DNA from: JACCZX01 sp040003315
GTDB lineage: Bacteria > Pseudomonadota > Gammaproteobacteria > Burkholderiales > Burkholderiaceae_F
DNA length: 20,996 nt
Assembly: GCA_040003315.1 (NCBI GenBank)
Contig: JBDUCU010000044.1
Span: 1 to 20,996 of the forward strand
Direction: 5' to 3'
Made by a program: the position numbers and the translations under genes. Below the pieces are notes generated by a model. The model saw nothing but the letters and a program-made list of their open reading frames with translations, was not told the DNA's origin and did not search any database. Positions 6,758-14,891 of the stretch are shown here, in pieces (position 1 is the first letter of the stretch; the number at the start of each line of letters is the position of its first letter).

Positions 6758-7284
6758 CGCCGGCCGAGCAGCGCCGCTGGAGGCGACGGCAGTTGTTGCT
6801 CGGGCTCGTGCTGGCAGCGTTGTCGCCGTGTCTGCCGGCCAGCGAATTCAAGCGCTTGAGCGGGCAGCCGTTGGCGCCGCCGGTCGAATTGCTTACGAGC
6901 GACGGTGCGCCGTTTTCACTAAGTCATTTACGTGGGCAAGTCGTCCTGATCAATTTCTGGGCGACGTGGTGCGAACCCTGTGTGGCCGAAATGCCTTCGT
7001 TGCAGCGGTTGCAGCAGACCTTTCAGGGCCAAGGCGTCGCAGTGGTGTTGATCAACTATCAGGAAGGTCCGGCACGCATCGACGAGTTTCTTCGAAAATT
7101 GGGTCTGACGTTGTCTGTGCTGCGTGACACCGATGGCAGCGTCGCGCGCAACTGGGGTGCGCGAATTTTTCCGGCGACGTATCTGGTGGATCGCGCCGGC
7201 CACATTCGCTACGCGCACGCCGGTGCAGCCGATTGGACAAGCGCCGACGCGCTCGGCATCATTCGTGCGATGCTTGCTTCGTAG
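6754..7284 (+). CDS. TlpA-like membrane or periplasmic thioredoxin
   Basis: A 176-residue thiol-disulfide protein of the TlpA/ResA group. An Arg-rich start (RRWRRRQ) and a hydrophobic segment at about residues 14-28 give a signal peptide or anchor, with possible cleavage near LPAS-E. The thioredoxin domain follows. It has VVLINFWATWCEPC with the redox pair Cys73/Cys76, and the cis-proline loop IFPATYLVDRAG. Such proteins reduce periplasmic disulfides, for example in cytochrome c maturation, but the partner here is unknown. The start ATG overlaps the selD stop as ATGA, implying coupled translation. An extra Cys26 lies in the signal region. A Tat-exported transglutaminase-like gene follows after 61 bases. 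Confidence 0.88.
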   Translation: MTPAEQRRWRRRQLLLGLVLAALSPCLPASEFKRLSGQPLAPPVELLTSDGAPFSLSHLRGQVVLINFWATWCEPCVAEMPSLQRLQQTFQGQGVAVVLINYQEGPARIDEFLRKLGLTLSVLRDTDGSVARNWGARIFPATYLVDRAGHIRYAHAGAADWTSADALGIIRAMLAS

Positions 7285-7336
7285 CCACCAGGCCAACGGG
7301 CGGAGCATCTCGAAGGCGCGTGCCGGCTATCTTCTC

Positions 7337-7340
7337 GGAG
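7337..7340 (+). promoter_or_regulatory. Ribosome binding site of the transglutaminase-like gene
   Basis: GGAG lies five bases before the ATG at 7346. It fixes the start at the Tat signal peptide instead of the much earlier in-frame ATG at 7124, which lies inside the thioredoxin gene. Confidence 0.7.
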
Positions 7341-7345
7341 ACAAC

Positions 7346-8416
7346 ATGAAACGCAGAACGCTGCTCAAGGCAGGCTCCGCTGCCGGACTGCTTGCAATGA
7401 CACCGCTCGCCGCGCGTGCACAAGCCACCGACGGCTGGCGCACGTTTGAAGTCGTGACGCGGATCGAGGTCACCGCGCCAAGCGGTCAGGTGATGGTATG
7501 GGCACCGCTGCCGCTGTCGGAAGATGCTGATTGGTTTCAGACGCTGGGCAACGCGGTGACGGGAAACTTTGCCGTTGTCACCAGCGCGGTTGATCCCAAC
7601 TCTCGCGCCGCCATCTGCAGCGCATCGTTCAAGCCCGGTGAGGCGCAGCCGGTGATCGAAGTGACGAGCCGTTTTCGCACGCGCGACAGGAAGGTTGCTT
7701 TGCAACCTGGCGGCGGAACACTGGCAAGCGCAGCAGAACAGGCGCAGTACCTGAAGCCGACCGAATTCATGCCCACCGACGGCATCGTGCACGACACAGC
7801 GTTGAAGGCAACGCGCGGCGCGCGCACCGATGTCGACAAGGCGCGCGCACTGTATGAATGGACCGTGGAAAACACCGAGCGCAACGCAAAGACGCGCGGC
7901 TGCGGAGTGGGCGATATCAAGGCGATGCTCGAGAGCAATAACCTCAATGGCAAGTGCGCCGACCTGAATGCGCTGTTCGTGGCGCTGGCGCGCTCGGTGG
8001 GCGTGCCTGCACGTGATGTCTATGGTGTGCGAGTGGCGGACTCAAACCGCGGCTACAAAAGCCTTGGCAAATCCGGCGACATCACCAGAGCGCAGCATTG
8101 CCGCGCGGAGTTTTACGCGCAGACCATCGGCTGGGTGCCAGTCGATCCCGCCGATGTGCGCAAGGTGATGCTGGAGGAAAAGCCCGGGCTGACCCTGCAG
8201 GATGAGGTCGTCAAGAACGCGCGAACAATGCTGTGGGGCGGCTGGGAAGGCAACTGGCTTGCGTACAACTACGCCCACGACGTGCGCTTGCCCGGATCGA
8301 CCAAGGCGCCGGTGCCATTCCTGATGTACCCGCAGGCCGAAAATGCTGAGGGGCGGCTCGACAGCCTGGATCCGGACAATTTCCGCTATCGAATTTCGGC
8401 GCGCGAAATTTCCTGA
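7346..8416 (+). CDS. Tat-exported transglutaminase-like protease-fold protein
   Basis: A 356-residue protein. The N-terminus KRRTLLKAGSAAGLLA is a twin-arginine signal with probable cleavage after Ala-Arg-Ala (about residue 25), so it should be exported folded to the periplasm. Residues 30-170 resemble the beta-rich N-terminal part of this family (EVVTRIEV...VMVWAPLPL). The transglutaminase core has Cys204 in NGKCADLNALFVALARSVG, His251 in AQHCRAEFYAQTIGWVPVD and Asp267 in the same stretch, a complete Cys-His-Asp triad. A Cys beside the catalytic His (Cys252) is unusual. Members may act as peptidases, amidases or crosslinkers, and the substrate is unknown. It may share the selD-thioredoxin transcript. 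Its end is 11 bases from the convergent AsmA-family gene. Confidence 0.88.
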   Translation: MKRRTLLKAGSAAGLLAMTPLAARAQATDGWRTFEVVTRIEVTAPSGQVMVWAPLPLSEDADWFQTLGNAVTGNFAVVTSAVDPNSRAAICSASFKPGEAQPVIEVTSRFRTRDRKVALQPGGGTLASAAEQAQYLKPTEFMPTDGIVHDTALKATRGARTDVDKARALYEWTVENTERNAKTRGCGVGDIKAMLESNNLNGKCADLNALFVALARSVGVPARDVYGVRVADSNRGYKSLGKSGDITRAQHCRAEFYAQTIGWVPVDPADVRKVMLEEKPGLTLQDEVVKNARTMLWGGWEGNWLAYNYAHDVRLPGSTKAPVPFLMYPQAENAEGRLDSLDPDNFRYRISAREIS

Positions 8417-8427
8417 GCCATCGCTGT

Positions 8428-10539
8428 TTATTTCGCCGGCACGTCAACGATGGGTGCCGGCGCACCGGGGCGCTTGCGGAGATCGGTAATCGGCGCGGGC
8501 GCTGTTCGCTCGTCGGAAGCCGCGGGCGCGTCGGTCATCTTCCTACCCGATTGCTTGACTGCGCCGCTGACCGGCGCCAGCACAGCCTGACAATCGGCGT
8601 TCTGACCGGGGCCCGTCTCGATCAGCGGTATCAAAGCGAGCACAGGATTGACGAGCGCGAGCCCGATCGCGCCCAGACCACGTCCGATGCTTTGTCCGGA
8701 CACCCCGAACTGCGCTTTGCGGAACGTGCCATCGATGTGTACCGGACCCCGCAACGACAGGATGCCGGCCTTCTTCGACCGCGGTTCGAGGGTGATGTCA
8801 AGCGTTTCTGTGCCCAGGTTGACGATGCCGGTGCCGGTGATGTTCGACGCTTCGGTATCGAACACGAACAAACCCATCGTTCCAACGCCATCTTTGACGT
8901 CGAATGAAGCCGCACCGCATCGAATCTGAGTCGGACGGTCGCCACCAAATAGGAGTTTGATCAATTCTCCACCCTGCAGGTTCACCAGCCACACCCCGAG
9001 TTCGGACACGCTGCCGCCCGCCATTCCGGCAGTGATCGTTCCGTTGGACGTTGCCAGCATGTGAGCAATCGAATTGCCCCTGCCCGCCAGGCGGATCTGC
9101 GCGCCGAGCGAGCCGGTGCTCGTGTTCTTGATCGTCTCGACTGTCGGAAATAGTTTGCCGAGACGCACGCGACGCAAATCGATCGAGGCCTTGGTCGAGA
9201 TCGGCTTGTTACGCGCGTCCATCGTGATCTGAGACACGAGGTCTCCCCCGGCCAAGCCAAAATTCAATGGGTCGAGCACCAGAACGCCGCCACCCAGCTT
9301 CAGATGGGTGAAAAAATTCTCGAGTGGAATCTGCTCCGGAATTTTCAGCGTGGCCGCGTTGAGGCGAACATCGGCATCCGTCGCGTTGAGCTTCTCGACG
9401 TTGAAGTCGTTGTCCGGAAATACCTTGCCCGGAGGAAGCGCCGCCGGTGTCGCCCCAGCCGGAGTGGACTTGCCCTTGACGGCAACGGGCGTCGTTGCAG
9501 CGGCCTGCGTGCGTGGCCGCAAACCCACCAGCGGACCGAGGTCGGCCAGATCGAGGCTGCGGCTTTTCAGCGTGGCTGTGAGCATCGGGCGCGGCTCGCC
9601 TCGTTGATAGCGCGCGTCTCCGGCGAGGTCGCTGTTACCAATCTCGCCACTGAAGTCTTCGTAGGTATAGCTGTCGCCCGCGCGGATCAAGTGGCCGGTG
9701 AAGTGATACGGCGGGGTTTCTGGAAGCGCCAGCGGCAGGGTCGGGTACAGCACCCCCAGACTCGGCCCGCTGATCGAAACCTTGGCGTCGATCCGGCCCA
9801 AACTGAGCAGCCCGGTAACCTGACCTTCGGCATTGACCGAGGTTCGGCCGAAGCGCAGCGCAAGGCGCAGAGGAAACGGCTCGCTTGATTCGCGCAGCGA
9901 CAGGATGTTGCCGGTATCGGCTGTTCCTTGGAACGGGTTGCCGCGCCAGCGCCCGCTGAAAGTCATCCGCGACTCGTAGAGCCCCTCGACTCTCGTTTCT
10001 CCTGCAATATCGAGGTCGATGTTCTGAACGGCGTCGTGCAGCGACAGGCTGGCATCATTCAAAGCGAGCGACTGCACATCGAACGTCCGGGTCGACGGCT
10101 GGTCCGACTTGCGCAAGCTCCAATTGGCACGGCCGTCTTTGTCGCGCACCAGGTCAACGTGACCATCGGTCAAGCGGATCTGCGGCAAGACGATTTCGTG
10201 CGTCAGCAACGACGGCAGGCTGACGCTGACCATCAACTCGCGCAGGACGCCGAGCGGCTTGTCGCCGGCCCATTCTGCGTTGCCGATTGCGATATCCGAT
10301 AAAACGATGCGCGGAAAATGGGCCAACTCGACATCGAGATGGCCAATCGTGACCGGTCGGCCACTGCTCTCGCTCAGCCGACGCTCAAGCGGGCCGCGGA
10401 GCCAATTCCAATCAAAAATCGCGACGAATAAGACCAGCGCCAACGCAATCGCACCGAGTATCCAGGGCCAACGGCGCTTGCGTGCCGGCTGCGCGGCCGC
10501 TCGATTGCTAGGGGAAGCTGGAGGCGTCTGCGGATTCAC
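8428..10539 (-). CDS. AsmA-family envelope protein
   Basis: A 703-residue protein with a Pro/Ala/Arg-rich cytoplasmic N-terminus, one transmembrane helix at about residues 25-43 (WPWILGAIALALVLFVAIF) and a long periplasmic part. The start of the periplasmic part, LRGPLERRLSESSGRPVTIG followed by a beta-rich segment, is the AsmA N-terminal signature. The C-terminal third contains the AsmA-typical IDLRRVRLGKLFP, SLGAQIRLAGRGNS, GNSIAHMLATSNGTI and GTGIVNLGTETLDITLEPRS. Relatives are thought to form periplasmic bridges that move phospholipids to the outer membrane; this gene's own role is not known. An Ala/Pro linker (TQAAATTPVAVKGKSTPAGA) splits the two halves. The start is a GTG with no clear Shine-Dalgarno; no ATG is available nearby upstream. 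The C-terminus is Pro/Ala-rich. Confidence 0.88.
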   Translation of the reverse strand: MNPQTPPASPSNRAAAQPARKRRWPWILGAIALALVLFVAIFDWNWLRGPLERRLSESSGRPVTIGHLDVELAHFPRIVLSDIAIGNAEWAGDKPLGVLRELMVSVSLPSLLTHEIVLPQIRLTDGHVDLVRDKDGRANWSLRKSDQPSTRTFDVQSLALNDASLSLHDAVQNIDLDIAGETRVEGLYESRMTFSGRWRGNPFQGTADTGNILSLRESSEPFPLRLALRFGRTSVNAEGQVTGLLSLGRIDAKVSISGPSLGVLYPTLPLALPETPPYHFTGHLIRAGDSYTYEDFSGEIGNSDLAGDARYQRGEPRPMLTATLKSRSLDLADLGPLVGLRPRTQAAATTPVAVKGKSTPAGATPAALPPGKVFPDNDFNVEKLNATDADVRLNAATLKIPEQIPLENFFTHLKLGGGVLVLDPLNFGLAGGDLVSQITMDARNKPISTKASIDLRRVRLGKLFPTVETIKNTSTGSLGAQIRLAGRGNSIAHMLATSNGTITAGMAGGSVSELGVWLVNLQGGELIKLLFGGDRPTQIRCGAASFDVKDGVGTMGLFVFDTEASNITGTGIVNLGTETLDITLEPRSKKAGILSLRGPVHIDGTFRKAQFGVSGQSIGRGLGAIGLALVNPVLALIPLIETGPGQNADCQAVLAPVSGAVKQSGRKMTDAPAASDERTAPAPITDLRKRPGAPAPIVDVPAK
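8434..8462. repeat. Perfect 9-bp inverted repeat at a convergent gene junction
   Basis: CGCCGGCAC (8434-8442) and GTGCCGGCG (8454-8462) are perfect inverted arms around an 11-base loop. They lie in the last codons of the AsmA-family gene and just past the transglutaminase-like stop. There is no T-run after the stem on either strand, so it is not a canonical intrinsic terminator. It could still limit read-through or protect 3' ends. Confidence 0.6.
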
Positions 10540-10671
10540 GATATGGAAAATGCAATTGCTGTGCCCGATTCAGCGATCCGCGTCTAGGCAGAGCGGCTGC
10601 GAAGGCAATCCGCGCAGGCTGGGGATGCTGCTCTGAAACCGCACAACTCACGTATCGTTTCGCTCAAACTC

Positions 10672-11871
10672 ATGCTCCGACTGATGGATAGCCGTTCTGA
10701 ACTGCGGCGCGCACGCGCCCACACCGACTCACTGTTCGAGCTCGTCTCGCGCGAGACGTGGTACCTACGTCCCATACCCGCTCGCCATCGGCTGATCTTC
10801 TATGTCGGACACCTTGAAGCGTTCGACTGGAACCAGCTGGCGCGCGGCGTTCTGGACATCGCATCGTTCGACCCGGCTTTTGACGTATTGTTTGAAGCAG
10901 GCATCGACCCTCCTCCCGGGCAGTCACCTCGAGACACCGCGGCCGACTGGCCAAGGGCCGAATCGGTACTGGGCTACGTCGGCCGCACACGTGAGGCGGT
11001 CGATGAAGTCTGGGATCGAATACCAGGTGATATGCAGCAGATGGTCATCGAACACCGGTGGATGCATGCCGAAACGATCTGCTATTTACTGCACCAGCTC
11101 GACCCAGCGTTGAAGCATCGACCGGCCGTCGAACGGCCGATCGATTGGTCTGTGCCGGCGGGCCAGTTCATCGCCATTCCCGCCGGGGTCGCACAGCTGG
11201 GGCAACCCAACGGGGCGTTCGGGTGGGATAACGAGTTCCCAGCGCATCAGCAATCGGTCGCGCAATTCGAAATGGCCAAGCACAAGGTCACCAACGCGGA
11301 GTACTTGCGCTTTGTTGAAGCCGGCGGCACTGCCCCGCTGTTATGGCGCGAGGCCGGCGGAACATGGCGGTTGCGGCGCATGTTCGATGAAGTGCCGCTG
11401 CCCGAGCACGCGCCGGTGTATGCAACGCATCAGCAGGCAGCCGCGTACGCGCAATGGGCCAAGGCTGACTTGCCAACTGAGGCAGAGTGGCATCGCGCTG
11501 CTTATGGCGATACTGCCCAACGCTTCCCATGGGGCGACGCTGCGCCCAATGGCGTGCATGGCAACTTCGATTTCGTCGAATGGGATCCGGTGGCGGTCAC
11601 GTCACATCCTGCCGGCGACAGCCGATACGGTGTGTCGCAGATGATCGGAAATGGATGGGAATGGACCTCGACGCCGTTTGGCGGGTTCGACGGCTTTCAA
11701 CCGAGTGCGTATTACCCCGGCTATTCAGCCAATTTTTTCGACGACGAGCACTACGTGATGAAAGGGGCCTCGCCGGTGACGTCGCGCTCGCTGCTGCGGC
11801 GCTCGTTCCGGAACTGGTTTCGGACCGACTACCCCTATGCCCATTCGACGATCCGGCTGGTGCGACGCTGA
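10672..11871 (+). CDS. egtB: EgtB-like nonheme iron sulfoxide synthase (ergothioneine biosynthesis)
   Basis: EgtB enzymes use iron and oxygen to join hercynine to a thiol (Cys or gamma-Glu-Cys), giving a sulfoxide on the way to ergothioneine. The 399-residue protein has an N-terminal DinB-like domain and a C-terminal formylglycine-generating-enzyme (SUMF1) domain. The three-His iron site is visible as H47 in FYVGHLEAFDW plus H128 and H132 in IEHRWMHAE. The C-terminal domain has TNAEYLRFVEAGG, LPTEAEWHRAAYG, FPWGD, GNGWEWTSTPFGGFDG and YYPGYSANFFDDEHYVMKGAS. No egtA or egtC is present here, which fits a cysteine-using type, but that is inference. EgtD is convergent 8 bases downstream. A selenoneine synthase (SenA) is a related alternative, less likely without senB. 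An ATG at 10684 is an alternative start. Confidence 0.87.
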   Translation: MLRLMDSRSELRRARAHTDSLFELVSRETWYLRPIPARHRLIFYVGHLEAFDWNQLARGVLDIASFDPAFDVLFEAGIDPPPGQSPRDTAADWPRAESVLGYVGRTREAVDEVWDRIPGDMQQMVIEHRWMHAETICYLLHQLDPALKHRPAVERPIDWSVPAGQFIAIPAGVAQLGQPNGAFGWDNEFPAHQQSVAQFEMAKHKVTNAEYLRFVEAGGTAPLLWREAGGTWRLRRMFDEVPLPEHAPVYATHQQAAAYAQWAKADLPTEAEWHRAAYGDTAQRFPWGDAAPNGVHGNFDFVEWDPVAVTSHPAGDSRYGVSQMIGNGWEWTSTPFGGFDGFQPSAYYPGYSANFFDDEHYVMKGASPVTSRSLLRRSFRNWFRTDYPYAHSTIRLVRR

Positions 11872-11879
11872 ACCCGCGA

Positions 11880-12860
11880 TCAAGCGGCGGCGAGTGCAAC
11901 CGCAAAACTGCGCGCGGGGTCGGTGTAGATCGTCACCGACGAATAGCCGGCTCGATTGAGAAGTTCGCGCAGCGAATCGGGCGTGTACTTGTGCGAGTTC
12001 TCCGTGTGAATACGGTCGCTTGCTTTGAAGTCACGCGACCCGCCGGGCCAGCGGACCGTCACATCAACGCGTGCCGCGAGATACATTTCAACCCGCGAGC
12101 ATTGCGGATTGAAATACGCGACATGACTCCAATCGCGAACGTCAAAATCGCTGCGAAGCCGTGAATTGACGTTGCGAAGGACGTTCAGATTGAAAGCCGC
12201 GGTCACGCCGAGTGAATCGTCGTAGGCGCGATCGAGCAATGGCTTGTCCTTGACCAGATCGACGCCCAAAAGTAGGTGACCGTCCGCGCCGCCCGCGGCG
12301 CGCGTGCTCTGCAGGAATGCAAGTGCGTCGGCCTGAATGAAGTTACCGATCGACGACCCCGGATAAAACAGCGTTCTAGATCCGCGCGCAACCTCCGGCG
12401 GCAGTTCAATCGACCGCGTGAAGTCCTGAGCGATGCCGAGCATCGGATGCTGCGGATTGCGTTCGGCGAGGACGTTAAGCCGGTCCCACAGAAAATCGGC
12501 AGCAATGTCGATCGCGACGTACTGGGTGGGCGCAAGCCAGCCAAACAACCGCTCAGCCTTCTCGCAATTGCCCGCGCCGAGATCGATCAGCACGCTGCCG
12601 GGCCCGATACGCGCGGCGATCTCGTGCACATGCGCATCGACGATCGCGCGCTCGGTCCGCATCAACGGATATTCGGGCAATTCGCAGATTGCCTCGAACA
12701 GACGCGATCCGAGTGCGTCGTAAAAAAACTTTGGCGGTATGAAAGGCTTCGGATCAAGCAGGCCCGCGTTCAACTCGGCGCGCGCGTCGAGCGTCTTGCC
12801 AAGCAGATTGACCAACTGCGGGTGACTGCGCGGAGGAGCTAGAACTTCGTCGGGAACCAT
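11880..12860 (-). CDS. egtD: L-histidine N-alpha-methyltransferase
   Basis: Trimethylates histidine to hercynine with three SAM, the first step of ergothioneine synthesis in the cytoplasm. The 326-residue protein matches the family in length. Y47 lies in PKFFYDALGSRLF and Y64 in LPEYPLMRTE, matching the histidine-binding tyrosines Y39 and Y56 of the mycobacterial enzyme. The SAM motif DLGAGNCEK is at 93-101. Other signatures are FYPGSSIGNF, GVDLVKDKPLLDRAYDDSLG, FNLNVLRNVN and the substrate-binding Glu/Ser in HTENSHKY. The usual second Tyr in the EYY motif is Pro. It is convergent with egtB and 38 bases downstream of the threonine dehydratase on the same strand, but it has its own -10 box. 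Confidence 0.93.
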   Translation of the reverse strand: MVPDEVLAPPRSHPQLVNLLGKTLDARAELNAGLLDPKPFIPPKFFYDALGSRLFEAICELPEYPLMRTERAIVDAHVHEIAARIGPGSVLIDLGAGNCEKAERLFGWLAPTQYVAIDIAADFLWDRLNVLAERNPQHPMLGIAQDFTRSIELPPEVARGSRTLFYPGSSIGNFIQADALAFLQSTRAAGGADGHLLLGVDLVKDKPLLDRAYDDSLGVTAAFNLNVLRNVNSRLRSDFDVRDWSHVAYFNPQCSRVEMYLAARVDVTVRWPGGSRDFKASDRIHTENSHKYTPDSLRELLNRAGYSSVTIYTDPARSFAVALAAA

Positions 12861-12872
12861 CGTGGGATTCTA
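12858..12872 (-). promoter_or_regulatory. -10 box of a predicted leaderless transcript for egtD
   Basis: On the minus strand the sequence reads TAGAAT-CCCACG-ATG. The hexamer is a 5 of 6 match to TATAAT and lies exactly six bases before the egtD start. There is no Shine-Dalgarno and no clear -35 box. Confidence 0.5.
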
Positions 12873-12898
12873 ACGGCAGCAAGAAACGCGCCCTGCTG

Positions 12899-14116
12899 CT
12901 AATACGGATGCGTCTCGGCGAAAAGCCCCGCGCCATGCAGGACCCGCAGGACTTCCTCGATATGATCCGGGCCCCGCGTCTGCAATACAAATTCAAGTTC
13001 AGCGTTTTGCACCGGCAGCGTCGTGAACGCGCGCTGATGCTCGACTTCTTCGATATTTGCTCCGGCCTGACCAATCAGCGTTGCTGCGCGTGCGAGTTCG
13101 CCGGGAACATCGCGCGTATGGACGCGAATCCGGGCCAGGCGCCCTGCGCGAACCATTCCGCGCTCGATGATGTCGGCAAGTACCATCGGATCAATGTTGC
13201 CGCCGCACAGGATCAAGCCAACCTTGCGGCCCACGAATCGCTCGCGATGGCGCAGTAGCGCCGCCAGGCCGGTTGCGCCGGCTCCTTCGACCACCGTCTT
13301 TTCGATCTCAAGCAACATCACGATGGCCTGTTCGATGTCGCCCTCGGAAACCAGCAGCACGTCGTCGACCAGCTTCTTCACGATCTGCAACGTCAGAGTG
13401 CCCGGATGCTTGACTGCAATTCCTTCGGCCAGCGTTGCATTCGCCGATGGCATGTCGACCCCCTTGAACGCCGCGTACATCGACGGAAACTGATCCGTCT
13501 GCACGCCGACCAGGTCGATCGCGGGTTTCAACGTGCGCACCGCCACCGCGATGCCCGAGATCAAGCCGCCGCCGCCGATCGCAACACAGAGGCTGTCGAT
13601 ATCGGGCTGTTGCTGCAGCATTTCGAGTGCGATCGTTCCCTGACCCGCCATGACGGCCGGATCGTCGTACGGATGCACCATCGTCAAAGCACGCGAACTC
13701 GCAAGGCGTGCCGCTTCTGCCTTTGCGTCGTCGAAGGTGTCGCCCGACAGCACGATTTCTGCGCCGAACCCGCGCGTGCGCTCGATCTTGACCATCGGCG
13801 AGAAGCGAGGCATCACGATCACCGCAGGCACACCGAGCCGCTGCGCGTGAAACGCGACCCCCTGCGCGTGGTTGCCCGCTGAAACCGCGATCACGCCTTG
13901 GTCGCGCTGTTGCTGCGACAGCATCGAAAGCTTGTTCAACGCGCCGCGCTCCTTGAACGACGATGTGAACTGAAGGTTCTCGAACTTCAGATAGACGTCG
14001 GCGCCGGTGATCTGCGACAGCGTTTGCGAATGCAGACACGGCGTGTTCTCAACATGTCCTCCAATGCGGGCCTGTGCCGCAACGACATCTTCGAAAGTGA
14101 CTGCAAGGGCGTTCAA
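12899..14116 (-). CDS. Threonine ammonia-lyase (threonine dehydratase) with ACT domain
   Basis: A PLP enzyme that deaminates threonine, and often serine, to 2-oxobutyrate or pyruvate. From TTG 14116 it has 405 residues. It shows the PLP lysine K55 in FTSSFKERGALNK, the SAGNHAQG loop, the phosphate-binding GGGGLISG, and the late CGGNIDP. The C-terminus carries one ACT domain (RIRVHTRDVPGELARAATL), probably for amino acid feedback control. The single, short regulatory domain is like the 400-residue TdcB/IlvA1-type enzymes and unlike the 500-residue E. coli IlvA. The start is uncertain: the open frame runs to 14332 through the divergent ATPase gene, homology begins near codon 6, and the only nearby start codon is the TTG, with no good ribosome binding site. 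Confidence 0.92.
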   Translation of the reverse strand: MNALAVTFEDVVAAQARIGGHVENTPCLHSQTLSQITGADVYLKFENLQFTSSFKERGALNKLSMLSQQQRDQGVIAVSAGNHAQGVAFHAQRLGVPAVIVMPRFSPMVKIERTRGFGAEIVLSGDTFDDAKAEAARLASSRALTMVHPYDDPAVMAGQGTIALEMLQQQPDIDSLCVAIGGGGLISGIAVAVRTLKPAIDLVGVQTDQFPSMYAAFKGVDMPSANATLAEGIAVKHPGTLTLQIVKKLVDDVLLVSEGDIEQAIVMLLEIEKTVVEGAGATGLAALLRHRERFVGRKVGLILCGGNIDPMVLADIIERGMVRAGRLARIRVHTRDVPGELARAATLIGQAGANIEEVEHQRAFTTLPVQNAELEFVLQTRGPDHIEEVLRVLHGAGLFAETHPY

Positions 14117-14151
14117 GGCGTAGGCGGCTAATCCCGCGTGGTGGGCCGGCG

Positions 14152-14157
14152 ATTGTA
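14152..14157 (-). promoter_or_regulatory. Possible -10 box upstream of the threonine dehydratase
   Basis: TACAAT on the minus strand (5 of 6 match) would start transcription near 14145 and give a leader of about 29 bases before the TTG start at 14116. No good -35 box is seen. Confidence 0.3.
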
Positions 14158-14201
14158 GCGAGCGCTGTCCATCTAGAACGTGGACGACGACCGGTCCTCC
14201 G

Positions 14202-14216
14202 TAGAATCCGCCGATG
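14202..14216 (+). promoter_or_regulatory. -10 box of a predicted leaderless transcript for the att-type operon
   Basis: TAGAAT-CCGCCG-ATG, with the hexamer six bases before the start codon of the ATPase gene. This is almost the same 15-mer as upstream of thyA. No Shine-Dalgarno is present and the -35 region is weak. Confidence 0.5.
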
Positions 14217-14891
14217 TTGTCGGTGACAGGTCTGGTCAAGCGGTTCGGCTCACGCTCGGTGCTTGACGGGCTGGACATGCAGGTGGCGGCGGGCGAGTAC
14301 GTTGCGATCGTTGGCGAATCCGGCTCTGGCAAGTCGACGCTGCTGAACCTGATAGCGGGTCTGGATCAACCCGACGCAGGCAGCGTCGTCATCGACGGCG
14401 CCAACTTCGCCACAATGAACGACGAACAGCGAACGCTAACCCGTCGTGCCAAGCTGGGGTTCGTTTTCCAGTCGTTTCACATCCTGCCTCATCTGACCGT
14501 CGCGCAGAACGTCGAGCTTCCGCTGGTGCTTCTCGGTGCAGAGCGCAACTCGCGCCACGATCGGGTCGACGAACTGCTCAATGCCGTAGGTCTCGGCGAT
14601 CGCGGTGCGAGCATGCCGCGCGAGCTCTCCGGCGGAGAGATGCAGCGTGTCGCGCTGGCGCGTGCGCTGGTGCATCGGCCCACCCTGATCCTTGCCGATG
14701 AGCCGACCGGCAACCTCGACCCCGATACAGCGCACACGGTGCTGAGCCTGCTTGCGAGCGAGGTTCGTGCTCACGGCGCCGGTGGTGTCCTGGTCACTCA
14801 TTCAGAACCCGCGGCGCAATCGGCGGACCGCATCATCGTGCTCGACCATGGACGGTTGCGGCGGCTCGCCCCGACCGCCGAAGCAAGATGA
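14214..14891 (+). CDS. ABC transporter ATP-binding protein, AttE/LolD type
   Basis: A 225-residue ATPase powering the adjacent FtsX-type permease. Visible motifs are Walker A GESGSGKST (34-42), the signature LSGGEMQRVALARAL starting at 138, Walker B LILADEPTGNLD with D162/E163, and the H-loop VTHSE. The SGSGKST plus LADEPTGNLD pattern is that of the LolD/MacB group. Its stop overlaps the permease start as ATGA, and the third gene encodes an AttH-type protein, so it best fits AttE of an AttEFGH system and not LolD of lipoprotein export (no lolC or lolE here). The cytoplasmic protein is complete and normal in length. Confidence 0.92.
   Translation: MLSVTGLVKRFGSRSVLDGLDMQVAAGEYVAIVGESGSGKSTLLNLIAGLDQPDAGSVVIDGANFATMNDEQRTLTRRAKLGFVFQSFHILPHLTVAQNVELPLVLLGAERNSRHDRVDELLNAVGLGDRGASMPRELSGGEMQRVALARALVHRPTLILADEPTGNLDPDTAHTVLSLLASEVRAHGAGGVLVTHSEPAAQSADRIIVLDHGRLRRLAPTAEAR

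Noticed and set aside
14117..14332. N-terminal extension of the threonine dehydratase to 14332
   Set aside because: It would overlap the start of the divergent ATPase gene, and the extra residues look non-coding (Pro/Ser/Thr-rich, no homology). Family similarity begins just after the TTG at 14116.
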